Source: JAURFX01 sp038125265
GTDB taxonomy: Bacteria > Pseudomonadota > Gammaproteobacteria > Steroidobacterales > Rariloculaceae
DNA: 64,000 nt
NCBI GenBank assembly: GCA_038125265.1
Contig: JAYPDM010000006.1
Span: 3,555 to 67,554, forward strand
Reading direction: 5' to 3'
Under the pieces are notes generated by a model. The model had not been told where the DNA came from. It ran no database searches and saw nothing but the letters and a program-made list of their open reading frames with translations. This document shows, piece by piece, positions 1 to 9,056 of this stretch (the stretch's first letter is position 1; each line of letters starts with the position of its first letter). The position numbers and the translations under genes were made by a program.

Positions 1-478
1 GATTTTTCTCGACAAAAGCTTGAATACTTGCCCCTATGTCGCCCAATGTATTCCCAGGCCTTACCTGTTCAATGCCTATCCACATGGACTCTTTACAAAT
101 ATTAATAAGTCGCTCTGCTAATAACTTGGGCTTTCCTACATTAAACATTCGACTGGTATCCCCATGAAACCCATCTTTAATTACGGTGATATCAATATTT
201 ATAATATCCCCGTCTTTAAGTTTTTTATCGCCTGGAATGCCATGGCAGACAACATGATTTACAGAAGTGCATATTGATTTTGGAAAGCCTCGATAATTTA
301 GGGGTGCGGGTATTAAACCAAGATCATTTACAATATAGTTATGGCATAAGGTGTCTAACTCGCCGGTGGTTATGCCAGGGTTAACGTAATCAGATATCAT
401 ATCTAAAACCGATGCGGCCGCCTTACCGGCTTCACGCATGAGGTTTATTTCATCAAAGTTTTTGATAGATACAGTCAT
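1..478 (-). CDS. map: Methionine aminopeptidase type I, 5' part (runs off the window)
   Basis: Removes the initiator methionine from nascent proteins in the cytosol. Translating the minus strand from the ATG at 478 gives about 159 residues with no stop; the frame leaves the window at base 1. The start MTVSIKNFDEINLMREAG and the later stretches VCHGIPGDKKLKDGD, NIDITV and HGDTSRMF are typical of type I MetAP; the Asp residues in the last two are the first two metal ligands. The remaining ligands (His and two Glu) lie outside the window. It is divergent from rpsB, the arrangement seen in E. coli and many relatives. Family assignment is secure; completeness cannot be judged. Confidence 0.95.
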   Translation of the reverse strand, partial: MTVSIKNFDEINLMREAGKAAASVLDMISDYVNPGITTGELDTLCHNYIVNDLGLIPAPLNYRGFPKSICTSVNHVVCHGIPGDKKLKDGDIINIDITVIKDGFHGDTSRMFNVGKPKLLAERLINICKESMWIGIEQVRPGNTLGDIGASIQAFVEKN

Positions 479-493
479 AATTTATTAGAAAAC

Positions 494-522
494 TTGTTCA
501 AATATTAACAGTATGTTATAAA
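494..522 (+). promoter_or_regulatory. Candidate sigma70 promoter for the rpsB operon
   Basis: A -35 element TTGTTC (494-499) is followed after exactly 17 bases by TATAAA (517-522). A transcript would begin near 529 and carry a leader of about 100 bases. It is the best promoter match in the map-rpsB spacer. Inferred from sequence only. Confidence 0.5.
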
Positions 523-527
523 TCGCA

Positions 528-626
528 TGCTAATTTAGCAAAAAATAACGCAATTTAGTGTAAAGAAATTCTAGGGTGCCCTAGGGGTAGAAGGACTGAC
601 TAAACTGCAAACTAACCCAAAAGGAG
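528..626 (+). promoter_or_regulatory. Structured leader of rpsB-tsf, candidate S2 autoregulatory element
   Basis: The predicted leader holds three inverted motifs: TGCTAA-T-TTAGCA (528-540) at the expected start of transcription, CTAGGG-TG-CCCTAG (571-584), and GGGGTAG (584-590) that can pair with CTAACCC (612-618) with one mismatch, just upstream of the ribosome-binding site AAGGAG. In E. coli and other gammaproteobacteria the rpsB leader is the target of feedback by ribosomal protein S2. That this leader does the same is an inference; I did not match it to a published structure. Confidence 0.4.
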
Positions 627-631
627 AAAAT

Positions 632-1600
632 ATGTCAAAAGTATCGATGCGCGATATGCTTGAAGCCGGAGTTCACTTCGGACACCAAACTAAGTTTTGG
701 AACCCAAAAATGAAACCATTTATCTTTGGGGAAAAAAGCAAAGTTCACATTATAGATTTACAACAGTCTTTACCGTTATTTCTAGAAACAACAAAGTTTG
801 CTCAAGAGCTTGCATCTAGAGGCGGAAGTGTTTTATTTGTAGGCTCAAAAAGATCAGCAAAGAAAGCTATCAGAGAGGCTGCCGAATCATGCAATATGCC
901 CTATGTTTGCAATCGCTGGCTAGGAGGAATGCTTACTAATTTTGATACCATTAAAAAGTCAGTCAAGCGCCTCAAGGCCCTTGAGAGTATTTTTGAATCT
1001 GAGGAAAGCCAAGAAGATTACACAAAAAGAGAATTATTGACCCTCTCAAGAGAATTAGAAAAGCTTGAAAAGACTTTAGGCGGCATTAAGGATATGAACA
1101 GACTCCCTGATGCGCTTTTTGTCATCGATGTCAGGTATGAAAAAATTGCCATAAAAGAGGCAAAAAAGTTAAAGATACCCGTAATCGGTGTTGTTGATAC
1201 CAATTCCTCACCAGATGATATTGATATGATTATTCCAGGTAATGACGATGCTATCTCCAGCATTCGTCTTTATGCAAAAGGTATTGCCGAGGCCATCTCA
1301 GAGGGAAGGACCATGATCCCTGATATGGGCGATGAATTTATTGAGGTGGACGAGGTTGCAGAACCCAGTGATGACAGTGCGACTGAGCCTAAAATAAAGA
1401 AAAAAGCCACCAAGAAAAAGGTAAGAGCAAAAAAAGAAGAGAAGGTCGCTTCAGAGCCAGAAGATACATTAATTCCTGAGCCCGATACGGTCGTGCAGGA
1501 TGAGAAACCAGAAACTCAAGCCTTAAATGAAGATGAGGCGGTTTCTGAGGTCGAGGTCAATGACAATGAATCAGAGGCAGCCTCTGAGGATAAACAGTAA
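632..1600 (+). CDS. rpsB: 30S ribosomal protein S2 with long charged C-terminal tail
   Basis: Component of the 30S subunit. Residues 1 to about 235 are a normal S2 (MRDMLEAGVHFGHQT, RWLGGMLTNF, LPDALFVIDV). At 322 residues it is about 80 longer than the E. coli protein (241). The extra tail begins with a Lys-rich stretch (about 254-271) and ends in about 50 residues dominated by Glu, Asp and Ser. The start ATG has a strong AAGGAG site 5 bases upstream. tsf follows after 15 bases in the classic rpsB-tsf operon. The tail is in the same frame without any sign of a frameshift, so it is taken as real. Confidence 0.98.
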   Translation: MSKVSMRDMLEAGVHFGHQTKFWNPKMKPFIFGEKSKVHIIDLQQSLPLFLETTKFAQELASRGGSVLFVGSKRSAKKAIREAAESCNMPYVCNRWLGGMLTNFDTIKKSVKRLKALESIFESEESQEDYTKRELLTLSRELEKLEKTLGGIKDMNRLPDALFVIDVRYEKIAIKEAKKLKIPVIGVVDTNSSPDDIDMIIPGNDDAISSIRLYAKGIAEAISEGRTMIPDMGDEFIEVDEVAEPSDDSATEPKIKKKATKKKVRAKKEEKVASEPEDTLIPEPDTVVQDEKPETQALNEDEAVSEVEVNDNESEAASEDKQ

Positions 1601-1615
1601 TTAAAGGAAGAAGAC

Positions 1616-2494
1616 ATGACAGTAACAGCACAGCTGGTTAAAGAGCTAAGAGAGATTACCGGTGTCGGTATGATGGACTGCAAGAAGGCACTATCAGAGA
1701 CCGATGGCGACCTTGAAAAAGCAGTTGAATACTTAAGAAAAGCAGGACAAGCAAAAGCGGATAAAAAAGCCTCACGAGTTGCCGCCGAAGGCAAGATTCT
1801 TATCTCTGCAGATACTAAGAATAATCAACATACCATCTTAGAGATCAATTGCGAGACTGATTTTGTTGCAAAGGATGAGAAGTTTAATAAGTTTAGTGAG
1901 TCTGTTTTGCAAGCTTTAACACGAAACTCTGTCTCTACGGTAGAGGAACTCTCTGGTATTGAGGAGAACGGGAACACCATCGATGATGAGAGAAAAAAAT
2001 TAATCGCGGAGATAGGTGAAAATATAAGTATCAGGCGTTTTAGTTTTTTGAATTCAAATAACACTGTAGGCAGCTATATTCATATGGGACGCATTGGTGT
2101 CATGGTCGAAGTTGAGGGATCCCAGGATGAAGACCTTGCAAAGGATCTTGCCATGCACATCGCTGCCAATAATCCACTCTATAAGGATCAAAATGACGTA
2201 CCAGCTGAGGAGCTTGAAAAGGAAAAGGAAATACTCAAAGCCCAAGCTTTAGCTGAGGGTAAGCCCGAAGATATTATTGAAAAGATGATCCAAGGAAGGT
2301 TGAATAAATATCTAGAACAAATTACGCTCTATGGACAGCCTTTTGTTAAAGACCCTGATATTAAAGTATCGAAATTACTTGAAAATGCCGGCGCCTCTAT
2401 TAAGGGGTTTATTAGGTACGAACTTGGCGAAGGAATTGAGAAGAAGAAAGATGATTTTGTTGAAGAGGTCAAAAAGCAAGCCGGACTATCATAG
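1616..2494 (+). CDS. tsf: Elongation factor Ts
   Basis: Nucleotide exchange factor for EF-Tu. The N-terminal UBA-like domain carries [12 protein letters not shown] (about residues 15-26), followed by the motif [11 protein letters not shown] that contacts EF-Tu. Length is 292 residues against 283 in E. coli. It starts at ATG 1616 behind AAAGGAAGAAG and lies 15 bases after rpsB, with which it is surely co-transcribed. The C-terminal coiled-coil and dimerisation regions are complete ([13 protein letters not shown] is recognisable). Confidence 0.98.
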   Translation: MTVTAQLVKELREITGVGMMDCKKALSETDGDLEKAVEYLRKAGQAKADKKASRVAAEGKILISADTKNNQHTILEINCETDFVAKDEKFNKFSESVLQALTRNSVSTVEELSGIEENGNTIDDERKKLIAEIGENISIRRFSFLNSNNTVGSYIHMGRIGVMVEVEGSQDEDLAKDLAMHIAANNPLYKDQNDVPAEELEKEKEILKAQALAEGKPEDIIEKMIQGRLNKYLEQITLYGQPFVKDPDIKVSKLLENAGASIKGFIRYELGEGIEKKKDDFVEEVKKQAGLS

Positions 2495-2502
2495 GATCAG
2501 TA

Positions 2503-3222
2503 TTGCCAAAATATAAAAGAGTTTTACTTAAGTTAAGTGGGGAGGCTCTCCTTGGTGATTTGCAATACGGAATCGATCCAAATACGATCCAATCAATTGC
2601 AAAAGAAATTATAGAACTTGTAAACGAAGGCGTTCAGTGTGGAATTGTCATTGGCGGTGGCAATCTTTTTCGTGGAGAAGGATTGGCAAAAGCGGGCATA
2701 GATCGAGTTAAAGGGGACCAGATGGGTATGCTTGCAACCGTAATGAATGCGCTTGCACTCCAGGATGCTCTGACCAGTCAAGGGGGCCAGGCGAGAGTTA
2801 TGTCAGCTATTTCTATCCATGAGGTTTGTGAAGATTTTATTCGACTCAGGGCGATAAGGCACTTAGAAAAAAATAGAATCGTAATCTTTGCTGCGGGTAC
2901 CGGTAATCCCTTTTTCACTACAGATACCGCAGCCAGCTTGCGTGGTGTTGAAATTGATGCTGAGTTGCTTATTAAAGCGACCAAGGTTGATGGAATTTAT
3001 GATTCTGACCCAAAGCAAAATCCCAACGCAAAAAAATATGACCGATTAGAATATTCTGAGGTCATCAATAAAAACCTTAAGGTTATGGACGCAACCGCTA
3101 TGGTTATGTGTAGAGATAATAATTTGCCGGTTATTGTTTATAATTTATTTAATCAAGGTAACTTACTAAGAATAGTCAATGGAGAAAACGTTGGCACATA
3201 CGTGGGAGAAGGTAAATGTTAA
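2503..3222 (+). CDS. pyrH: UMP kinase
   Basis: Phosphorylates UMP to UDP with ATP; hexameric amino-acid-kinase fold. The first residues contain [10 protein letters not shown] and residues 51-58 are GGGNLFRG, both nucleotide-binding loops of bacterial UMP kinase; [20 protein letters not shown] is also typical. The start is TTG at 2503, the only start that gives the conserved N terminus ([14 protein letters not shown]); it follows the tsf stop by 8 bases. Length 239 residues, as in the family (241 in E. coli). The stop overlaps the frr start by 7 bases, which suggests translational coupling. Confidence 0.97.
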   Translation: MPKYKRVLLKLSGEALLGDLQYGIDPNTIQSIAKEIIELVNEGVQCGIVIGGGNLFRGEGLAKAGIDRVKGDQMGMLATVMNALALQDALTSQGGQARVMSAISIHEVCEDFIRLRAIRHLEKNRIVIFAAGTGNPFFTTDTAASLRGVEIDAELLIKATKVDGIYDSDPKQNPNAKKYDRLEYSEVINKNLKVMDATAMVMCRDNNLPVIVYNLFNQGNLLRIVNGENVGTYVGEGKC

Positions 3223-3773
3223 ATGAAATCCAAGAAGATTCAGAGGTCAGAATGGGTAAAACGCTTGCCTCTTTTGAGGGTGAGCTAAAAAGAATTAGAT
3301 CCGGTCGGGCAAGTACAGGTTTAGTAGATCATATTGAGGTCGACTATTACGGCTCTTCTGTACCTATTACGCAAGTGGCGAATGTGACCACGGAGGATGC
3401 TAGAACTATTCTTGTAACTCCTTGGGAGAAGACTATGCTTGAAGTTATTGAAAAAGCCATACTAGCATCAGGAATTGGCCTCAACCCAATCGCTTCAGCA
3501 GATAAGCTAAGGCTACCTATTCCATCCATGACAGAGGAAACCAGAAGAGAAATCGTAAAGCTTGTAAAAAATACAGCCGAGAATGCCAGAGTAGCAATCA
3601 GAAACATCAGGAGAGATGTCAATAACGATGTGAAAGAGCTATTGAAAGAAAAAGAGATCACTGAGGATGACCTAAAATCCTCAGAGCAAATCATCCAAAA
3701 ACAGACCGATTCTTTTATTGAGAAAATTGACGCATTAACGGCATCAAAAGAGGAAGAAATACTCTCTATTTAG
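3216..3773 (+). CDS. frr: Ribosome recycling factor
   Basis: Splits post-termination ribosomes together with EF-G. The signature RSGRAST (around residues 28-34) and the helical C-terminal part with [12 protein letters not shown] and [13 protein letters not shown] are typical. Length 185 residues equals the family norm. The ATG overlaps the end of pyrH, and uppS follows after 7 bases. In E. coli dxr lies between frr and uppS; here it is absent. Confidence 0.97.
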   Translation: MLNEIQEDSEVRMGKTLASFEGELKRIRSGRASTGLVDHIEVDYYGSSVPITQVANVTTEDARTILVTPWEKTMLEVIEKAILASGIGLNPIASADKLRLPIPSMTEETRREIVKLVKNTAENARVAIRNIRRDVNNDVKELLKEKEITEDDLKSSEQIIQKQTDSFIEKIDALTASKEEEILSI

Positions 3774-3780
3774 GTTACAC

Positions 3781-4464
3781 ATGAACCCACGCCACATAGC
3801 CATAATAATGGATGGAAATGGAAGATGGGCGAAGGCTCAAGGCATGCCTCGCTTTATGGGTCACAGAGCAGGTATTGCACCTGCAAGAATGTGTGTCGAG
3901 CATTGTGTCAAATTAAAGGTCAAGGAGTTGAGTCTTTTTATGTTTTCTACTGAAAACTGGTCTCGACCACAAGAGGAAATTTCTGCAATTTTTGAATTAC
4001 TTATAAAAACACTTGGGACTGAGGTAAAAAAACTTCATGACCAAGGAATCATGGTTAAATTTGTGGGTCAAAGAGAGGGACTTGGGGATAAGCTAATAAG
4101 TATCATGGAAGAGGCAGAGCGCCTGACAGAACAAAATAAAACCATGCGACTCAATCTTGCACTCTCCTATGGAGGCAGGTGGGACATTTTGCAGGCCGTA
4201 AAAAGCATTATTGCTGGTGACAACCCCAATTTAAGTGAAGATAAATTTAATGAGACTATTAGCGCCCACTCCTTCTCAGACATTGATTTACTGATAAGAA
4301 CGGGCAACGAGAATAGAATTAGTAATTTTGGGTTATGGCAATTAGCCTATGCGGAGATATATTTTTCTAAGGTGCTGTGGCCAGATTTCAATGAAGGTGA
4401 ACTAGACAAAGCCATCCAATTATTCGAATCTGCTAAGCGAAGGTTTGGAGGGGTTCATGAGTGA
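3781..4464 (+). CDS. uppS: Undecaprenyl diphosphate synthase (cis-prenyltransferase)
   Basis: Makes the C55 lipid carrier for peptidoglycan and O-antigen from farnesyl diphosphate and IPP. MDGNGRWAK near the N terminus holds the catalytic Asp (residue 11); the C-terminal signature RTGNENRISNFGLWQ and LWPDF is conserved. Length 227 residues, slightly short of E. coli (253) but with both substrate motifs. It overlaps the chosen start of cdsA by 8 bases. Its presence means IPP must be made, although dxr, ispD and ispF are missing from their usual neighbouring slots. Confidence 0.96.
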   Translation: MNPRHIAIIMDGNGRWAKAQGMPRFMGHRAGIAPARMCVEHCVKLKVKELSLFMFSTENWSRPQEEISAIFELLIKTLGTEVKKLHDQGIMVKFVGQREGLGDKLISIMEEAERLTEQNKTMRLNLALSYGGRWDILQAVKSIIAGDNPNLSEDKFNETISAHSFSDIDLLIRTGNENRISNFGLWQLAYAEIYFSKVLWPDFNEGELDKAIQLFESAKRRFGGVHE

Positions 4465-5254
4465 GCTTCAAGTTCGGGTAGTTAGTGCAACAGTCCTTAT
4501 TGCTGCCTCTATTCTTGGTTACCTGTACCTGAGTGAGTTTTTACTCATAACTATTTTATCCGTTGTGTGGCTGTTAATGCTGCATGAGCTCTTCAGGCAT
4601 ATGAATTCTCTAGGTAAAACAGTTTCAGGAATTTTATGGATATCTTGTTTTATATTTTTTGCATTCTCTGGCCATATGCTTAGTACAAAGATTCCAACTT
4701 TTTTGTATATTTTGTATTTTATTGGACTGCTTTATTCACTTTTACAGATATTCTTTTTTTCTCATTCAAAAAATTTATTAATGATTTTTTTGTTAATACT
4801 TTTTTATATACTTTTTGGATCCCTCAATTTAATTTTTTTGATTGGACTTATAGGTAAGAATCAGCTCATTCTTGCATATATACTATTTGTTATCGCACAT
4901 GATATGGGTGGGTATTTTTTTGGTAAAAAGTATGGAAAGAAAAAGTTATCACCCATGATTAGTCCAGGCAAAACTTTGGAAGGCTTGGTTGGTAGCATTT
5001 TATTTGGTGTTTTAGTTGCAATCATCTATGCAGCAATCAATGATATTCAATACATACCTTTATTGATTTTCTCATTAGCGATAGTTTTTATTAGTTTATT
5101 AGGAGACCTAATATTTAGTAAGCTCAAACGCATACTCAATGTAAAAGACTTTAGTAAGCTTATACCGGGCCATGGTGGCCTTCTTGATAGGCTCGATAGC
5201 TGGATTGTCTCTGCGCCTCTCGCTGCTTATTTCCTCACTTATGTGACCCTTTAG
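4457..5254 (+). CDS. cdsA: Phosphatidate cytidylyltransferase (CDP-diglyceride synthase)
   Basis: Makes CDP-diacylglycerol from phosphatidate and CTP in the inner membrane. The protein is almost wholly hydrophobic, with about eight membrane segments, and carries the family signature near its C terminus (about residues 230-250: KDFSKLIPGHGGLLDRLDS). I start at ATG 4457, which has GGAGG 4-5 bases upstream, rather than at TTG 4445. Length 265 residues is normal. It overlaps uppS and is followed by rseP after 40 bases; the dxr gene that sits here in Pseudomonas is absent. Confidence 0.95.
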   Translation: MSELQVRVVSATVLIAASILGYLYLSEFLLITILSVVWLLMLHELFRHMNSLGKTVSGILWISCFIFFAFSGHMLSTKIPTFLYILYFIGLLYSLLQIFFFSHSKNLLMIFLLILFYILFGSLNLIFLIGLIGKNQLILAYILFVIAHDMGGYFFGKKYGKKKLSPMISPGKTLEGLVGSILFGVLVAIIYAAINDIQYIPLLIFSLAIVFISLLGDLIFSKLKRILNVKDFSKLIPGHGGLLDRLDSWIVSAPLAAYFLTYVTL

Positions 5255-5278
5255 CGATCTTAAGCATTACTCTATAAT
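5250..5278 (+). promoter_or_regulatory. Possible promoter for the rseP-bamA-skp-lpx run
   Basis: A perfect TATAAT (5273-5278) lies 16 bases before the rseP start. The matching -35 region at 17-base spacing (TTTAGC, 5250-5255) is weak and overlaps the cdsA stop. No sigmaE-like motif was seen. Confidence 0.3.
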
Positions 5279-5294
5279 ATAGACTCAATTAATT

Positions 5295-6686
5295 ATGATT
5301 ATTCTTCAAGCAATTATTGGCTTTCTTATTGCAATTGCAATTCTTGTGACTATTCATGAGTTTGGACATTATATTTTTGCAAGAAAATTAGGATTTAAAG
5401 TAGAGGGATTTTCTATAGGATTTGGTAGAAAAATTGCTGGCTTTAAAAGAGTCCTACCAGTACCTAATTCTGATAAAAAAGACACAATCGTTTATCAGTT
5501 CTCTATGATCCCCTTAGGTGGATACGTCAAGATTTTAGATGGCCATTCTATAGACAAAGATCATCCTGACTATGAAAGATGCTTTCAGGCAAGACCAGCA
5601 CTGCAAAGATTTTTAGTTCTATTTGCAGGGCCATTATTTAATTTTATTTTTGCAGCAATCATCTTTTTATTTCTTGGACTTGGTGGAACCCAAAAGCTAG
5701 AGCCATGGATAGTTGATATTGAGGAGGGTAGCCTTGCAAGCGATGCCGGGATGCTTATTAATGAAAAAATTATAGGCGTTAATGATATAGCAATATTTGA
5801 TAATGAAGATTTATTTTTATCTTTAATTGATGCCGCCGCCTTTTCCGACGAAATTTCAGTGCTCACCCAAAAAGAAGACGGCACAGAAAATGTTTTTGTC
5901 ATTGATATTAGCACTTTGGGAAGATCGCTCACTGAGCCTGGTAATCTTTTGCCTCAATTAGGACTTCAGTTTGGACCGATCATTTCACCTGTCATTGGTG
6001 AGGTGATAGAGGGAGGACCCTCTTATCAGGCAAACCTGCAACCTGGCGATCTGATACTCAGAGCCAATAATGCTGAAATCATGAATTGGTCTCAATGGGT
6101 TAACATCGTTAGAAGGGCGACCAATGACTCGCTTGAAATTGTAATTGAAAGAGGTGGAGATCTTTTTACGACCTCAATTCAGCCAGAATTAGATTTTCAA
6201 AATGGTGTGCCGATCGGTCGAGTAGGCTTAGGAGTGGACCAGGATGCACTTGAGAGTGCTATCGAGCGATATACGTTCACTGAGCATAGGAATTTACAGG
6301 AAAGCATCCTCTACGGTATTTTTCGAACAGTCGATATGAGTGTGCTTACACTAAAAATGCTTGGGGGAATGTTGCTTGGTGATGTATCCACTAAGAATAT
6401 TTCTGGACCCGTCTCTATTGCCAATTATGCTGGAAGTACCTTGAGTTTTGGCTTTACTGCTTTTCTAAACTTTCTAGCTGTCATTAGTATCAGCCTGGGT
6501 GTTCTGAACCTTCTGCCTATCCCTATGTTAGACGGAGGACAAATCACGCAATTACTGATAGAAAAAGTAAGCGGAAAGCCGATATCTGATCAATGGGTAA
6601 TCTTTAGCCAAAAAATTGGCATATTGTTGATTTTTATATTAATGTCTATCGCAATATTTAATGATTTAAACCTATTTTTATTATGA
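5295..6686 (+). CDS. rseP: Site-2 zinc metalloprotease RseP
   Basis: Intramembrane protease that in E. coli cleaves the anti-sigma factor RseA and clears signal-peptide remnants. HEFGH at residues 21-25 is the HEXXH zinc site in the first membrane segment; LDGG with the third ligand Asp at residue 413 lies in a C-terminal segment. The middle part holds two PDZ-like domains (GEVIEGGPSYQANLQPGD is the second). Length 463 residues (450 in E. coli). The stop overlaps the bamA start by 4 bases. No rpoE-rseA-rseB cluster is found in this window, so its substrate here is open. Confidence 0.96.
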   Translation: MIILQAIIGFLIAIAILVTIHEFGHYIFARKLGFKVEGFSIGFGRKIAGFKRVLPVPNSDKKDTIVYQFSMIPLGGYVKILDGHSIDKDHPDYERCFQARPALQRFLVLFAGPLFNFIFAAIIFLFLGLGGTQKLEPWIVDIEEGSLASDAGMLINEKIIGVNDIAIFDNEDLFLSLIDAAAFSDEISVLTQKEDGTENVFVIDISTLGRSLTEPGNLLPQLGLQFGPIISPVIGEVIEGGPSYQANLQPGDLILRANNAEIMNWSQWVNIVRRATNDSLEIVIERGGDLFTTSIQPELDFQNGVPIGRVGLGVDQDALESAIERYTFTEHRNLQESILYGIFRTVDMSVLTLKMLGGMLLGDVSTKNISGPVSIANYAGSTLSFGFTAFLNFLAVISISLGVLNLLPIPMLDGGQITQLLIEKVSGKPISDQWVIFSQKIGILLIFILMSIAIFNDLNLFLL

Positions 6687-9046
6687 TTCGATCAATATAT
6701 CTTGCGTTTATTGCTCTGATTCTAGCGGGTAATCTTTTTGCCCAAGAAAGCTGGAATGTGACAGGTATCAGAGTGGATGGAAATCAAAGAATTTCAACTG
6801 GAACTATACTTAACTACCTAACCCTTTCAGTGGGTGATGAGATCAACCAGCAGGACATTCAGGAATCCATAAGATCATTATATGGGACAGGTTTTTTCAG
6901 AGATATCGAGATAAGAAGGCTCGAGGACTTGCTGATAATAAGCGTGCTTGAGAGACCCTCCATTGCAGAGTTTAGTATTGAGGGTAATGAGTTAATCTCG
7001 ACCGAGGATTTACAGGGACCGCTTAATGATGCCGGCCTTGTTCAGGGTGAAATTTTCACCCAATCTACGCTCGATGAGATTGTCATGGCGCTAACAGATC
7101 AGTATTACTCGATGGGTCATTATGAGCTCAATATAGATTCTGATATTCAAGAAAACCCAAACAATACCGTCGATGTGAATATCATTATGAATGAAGGAGA
7201 GAGGGCAAGAATTGCATCGATCACTATTTTTGGCAATGAATCCTTCTCCGATGAAGAGCTCAGAGATGAGTTTGAATTATCAACAGGAAGCTGGCTCTCT
7301 TTTTTCAGAAATGATGACAGGTATTCAGCCGAGGCTCTCGAGACAGATATAGAGACACTCAGGTCATTTTATATGGACAGGGGGTACGCTAATTTTGAGC
7401 TTACTAACAACAGCGTTTCAATCTCAGAAGATAGCAGTGAAATATATATCACTTTAAGTATCAGCGAAGGGGAGCAGTTTACTATCTCAAATGTTGCAAT
7501 TGCAGGTAACTTTGATGAGGATAGGGATACTATTGAGAGTTTAATTTTTATTCAAAATGACGAGCAGTACTCACAGGGAAGGATCGCGGCTAATGAGGAG
7601 CTACTCCGTTCTTACTTTAATAATCTAGGTTTTGCATTTGCACAAGTAACAGGAATCCCAGAGATCAACGAGGAGGAAAATCTTGTAGATTTAACTTTTT
7701 TTATTGACCCGCAAGAGCGTATTTATGTCAGAAATATTATTTTTGATGGTGTGACATCGGTTAATGATGATGTGCTCAGGCGCGAGATGAGACAGTTTGA
7801 GGGAGGATTTCTGTCAAATGCATTGGTAGATAGATCGCAAGTAAGATTACAAAGACTCGCATTCCTCGAGAGCGTTGATTATGAAGTGGTTCCAGTTCCG
7901 GGCGTAAATGATCAGGTTGATGTGGTGTTTAATTTGACCGAGAGAATTCCAGGACAGTTTGGAGGGGGCCTAGGATATTCTGGTCTCTATGGAGCAAGCC
8001 TTAACGGAAATCTAATCCACAGTAACTTTTTAGGAAGAGGAGAACGTGTAGCGATTAACTTAAGTTATGGAGAGTTTGCAAAAATGTATACCGTCTCTCA
8101 TACCAACCCCTATGCAAATGACGATGGTGTAAGCAGATTAGTAAGTTTCTCCTTACGTGATTACAAGAGATTTACGACCGAGAGCTCAGATAGCTCACTG
8201 ACCAGTGGAACGATTGGCTTGAGCTATACCGTTCCAATTTCAGAAGTTCAGAGTATTCGCTATGGGGTAAACCTTCAAAGATATTCTTTGGGTACTAGCC
8301 CTTGGAGCTCAGATCAGACAAGACAGTGGGTAGAGTCGCAGCCTTATGTCGAGGACCAGGGGGATGGTTATTTGACAGCTGTCACTGATACGGCTGAGTT
8401 AGTTTTTGGCTGGGGCTATGACTCCAGAGACAGATTCTTATTTCCTACTCGAGGCTCTCAACTCGGATTGGTCTTAAATTCGACTATCCCTGGTGGCGAG
8501 TCTGAATACTATGTGGGAACCTTGGATTTTAGTAATTACTTGCCACTATTTGCAAATTTTACTCTGAAGACTGGTCTTAAATTCTATTACGGTGAAGGCT
8601 TTGGGGATACCGAGGGACCGCCAGTTTATAGAAACTTCTATGGTGGTGGCTCTAATTCTGTGAGAGGAATAAAGGATAACTGGATGGGGCCTATTGACTC
8701 AAGAGGGCGTCCATTTGGGGGAAATGTCCTATTTGCAACGCAGTTTGATCTTTATTTCCCACCTATTGAGGCGTTCCAAAACATGAGATTTGGTTTTTTC
8801 TATGATATAGGAAATATATTTACTACCGCCAATGTCGATTTTTTTGATAAGTTAGGTGACCCAATCAATCACGACATAGATTATAATAATCTCAAACAAT
8901 CTTTTGGCTTTGCTGCTGAGTGGTTAGCACCAATGGGGCTTTTGAAGTTTAGCTTTGGAAAGCTTTTAAATGCTCAGTCTGAAGATGATAGATTTTATGG
9001 AGACAGAACTGAAGAGTTTCAGTTTACAATGGGTAATGCTTTTTAA
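6683..9046 (+). CDS. bamA: Outer membrane assembly factor BamA
   Basis: Core of the BAM complex that inserts beta-barrel proteins into the outer membrane. A signal peptide (about residues 1-20, ending ...AGNLFAQ) is followed by five POTRA repeats (to about residue 425) and an Omp85 16-strand barrel. The lid-loop motif usually written VRGF reads VRGI here (residues 660-663). The last residue is Phe, as expected for a barrel protein. Length 787 residues, close to 810 in E. coli. It lies between rseP and skp, the standard order. Confidence 0.97.
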   Translation: MIRSIYLAFIALILAGNLFAQESWNVTGIRVDGNQRISTGTILNYLTLSVGDEINQQDIQESIRSLYGTGFFRDIEIRRLEDLLIISVLERPSIAEFSIEGNELISTEDLQGPLNDAGLVQGEIFTQSTLDEIVMALTDQYYSMGHYELNIDSDIQENPNNTVDVNIIMNEGERARIASITIFGNESFSDEELRDEFELSTGSWLSFFRNDDRYSAEALETDIETLRSFYMDRGYANFELTNNSVSISEDSSEIYITLSISEGEQFTISNVAIAGNFDEDRDTIESLIFIQNDEQYSQGRIAANEELLRSYFNNLGFAFAQVTGIPEINEEENLVDLTFFIDPQERIYVRNIIFDGVTSVNDDVLRREMRQFEGGFLSNALVDRSQVRLQRLAFLESVDYEVVPVPGVNDQVDVVFNLTERIPGQFGGGLGYSGLYGASLNGNLIHSNFLGRGERVAINLSYGEFAKMYTVSHTNPYANDDGVSRLVSFSLRDYKRFTTESSDSSLTSGTIGLSYTVPISEVQSIRYGVNLQRYSLGTSPWSSDQTRQWVESQPYVEDQGDGYLTAVTDTAELVFGWGYDSRDRFLFPTRGSQLGLVLNSTIPGGESEYYVGTLDFSNYLPLFANFTLKTGLKFYYGEGFGDTEGPPVYRNFYGGGSNSVRGIKDNWMGPIDSRGRPFGGNVLFATQFDLYFPPIEAFQNMRFGFFYDIGNIFTTANVDFFDKLGDPINHDIDYNNLKQSFGFAAEWLAPMGLLKFSFGKLLNAQSEDDRFYGDRTEEFQFTMGNAF

Positions 9047-9056
9047 GAGGAATATT

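Noticed and set aside
1018..1263. Antisense open frames over rpsB, tsf, frr, rseP, dnaE, pyrG and many other genes
   Set aside because: They are low-complexity shadows (often Ser/Ile/Phe-rich) of well-supported genes and resemble no known family.
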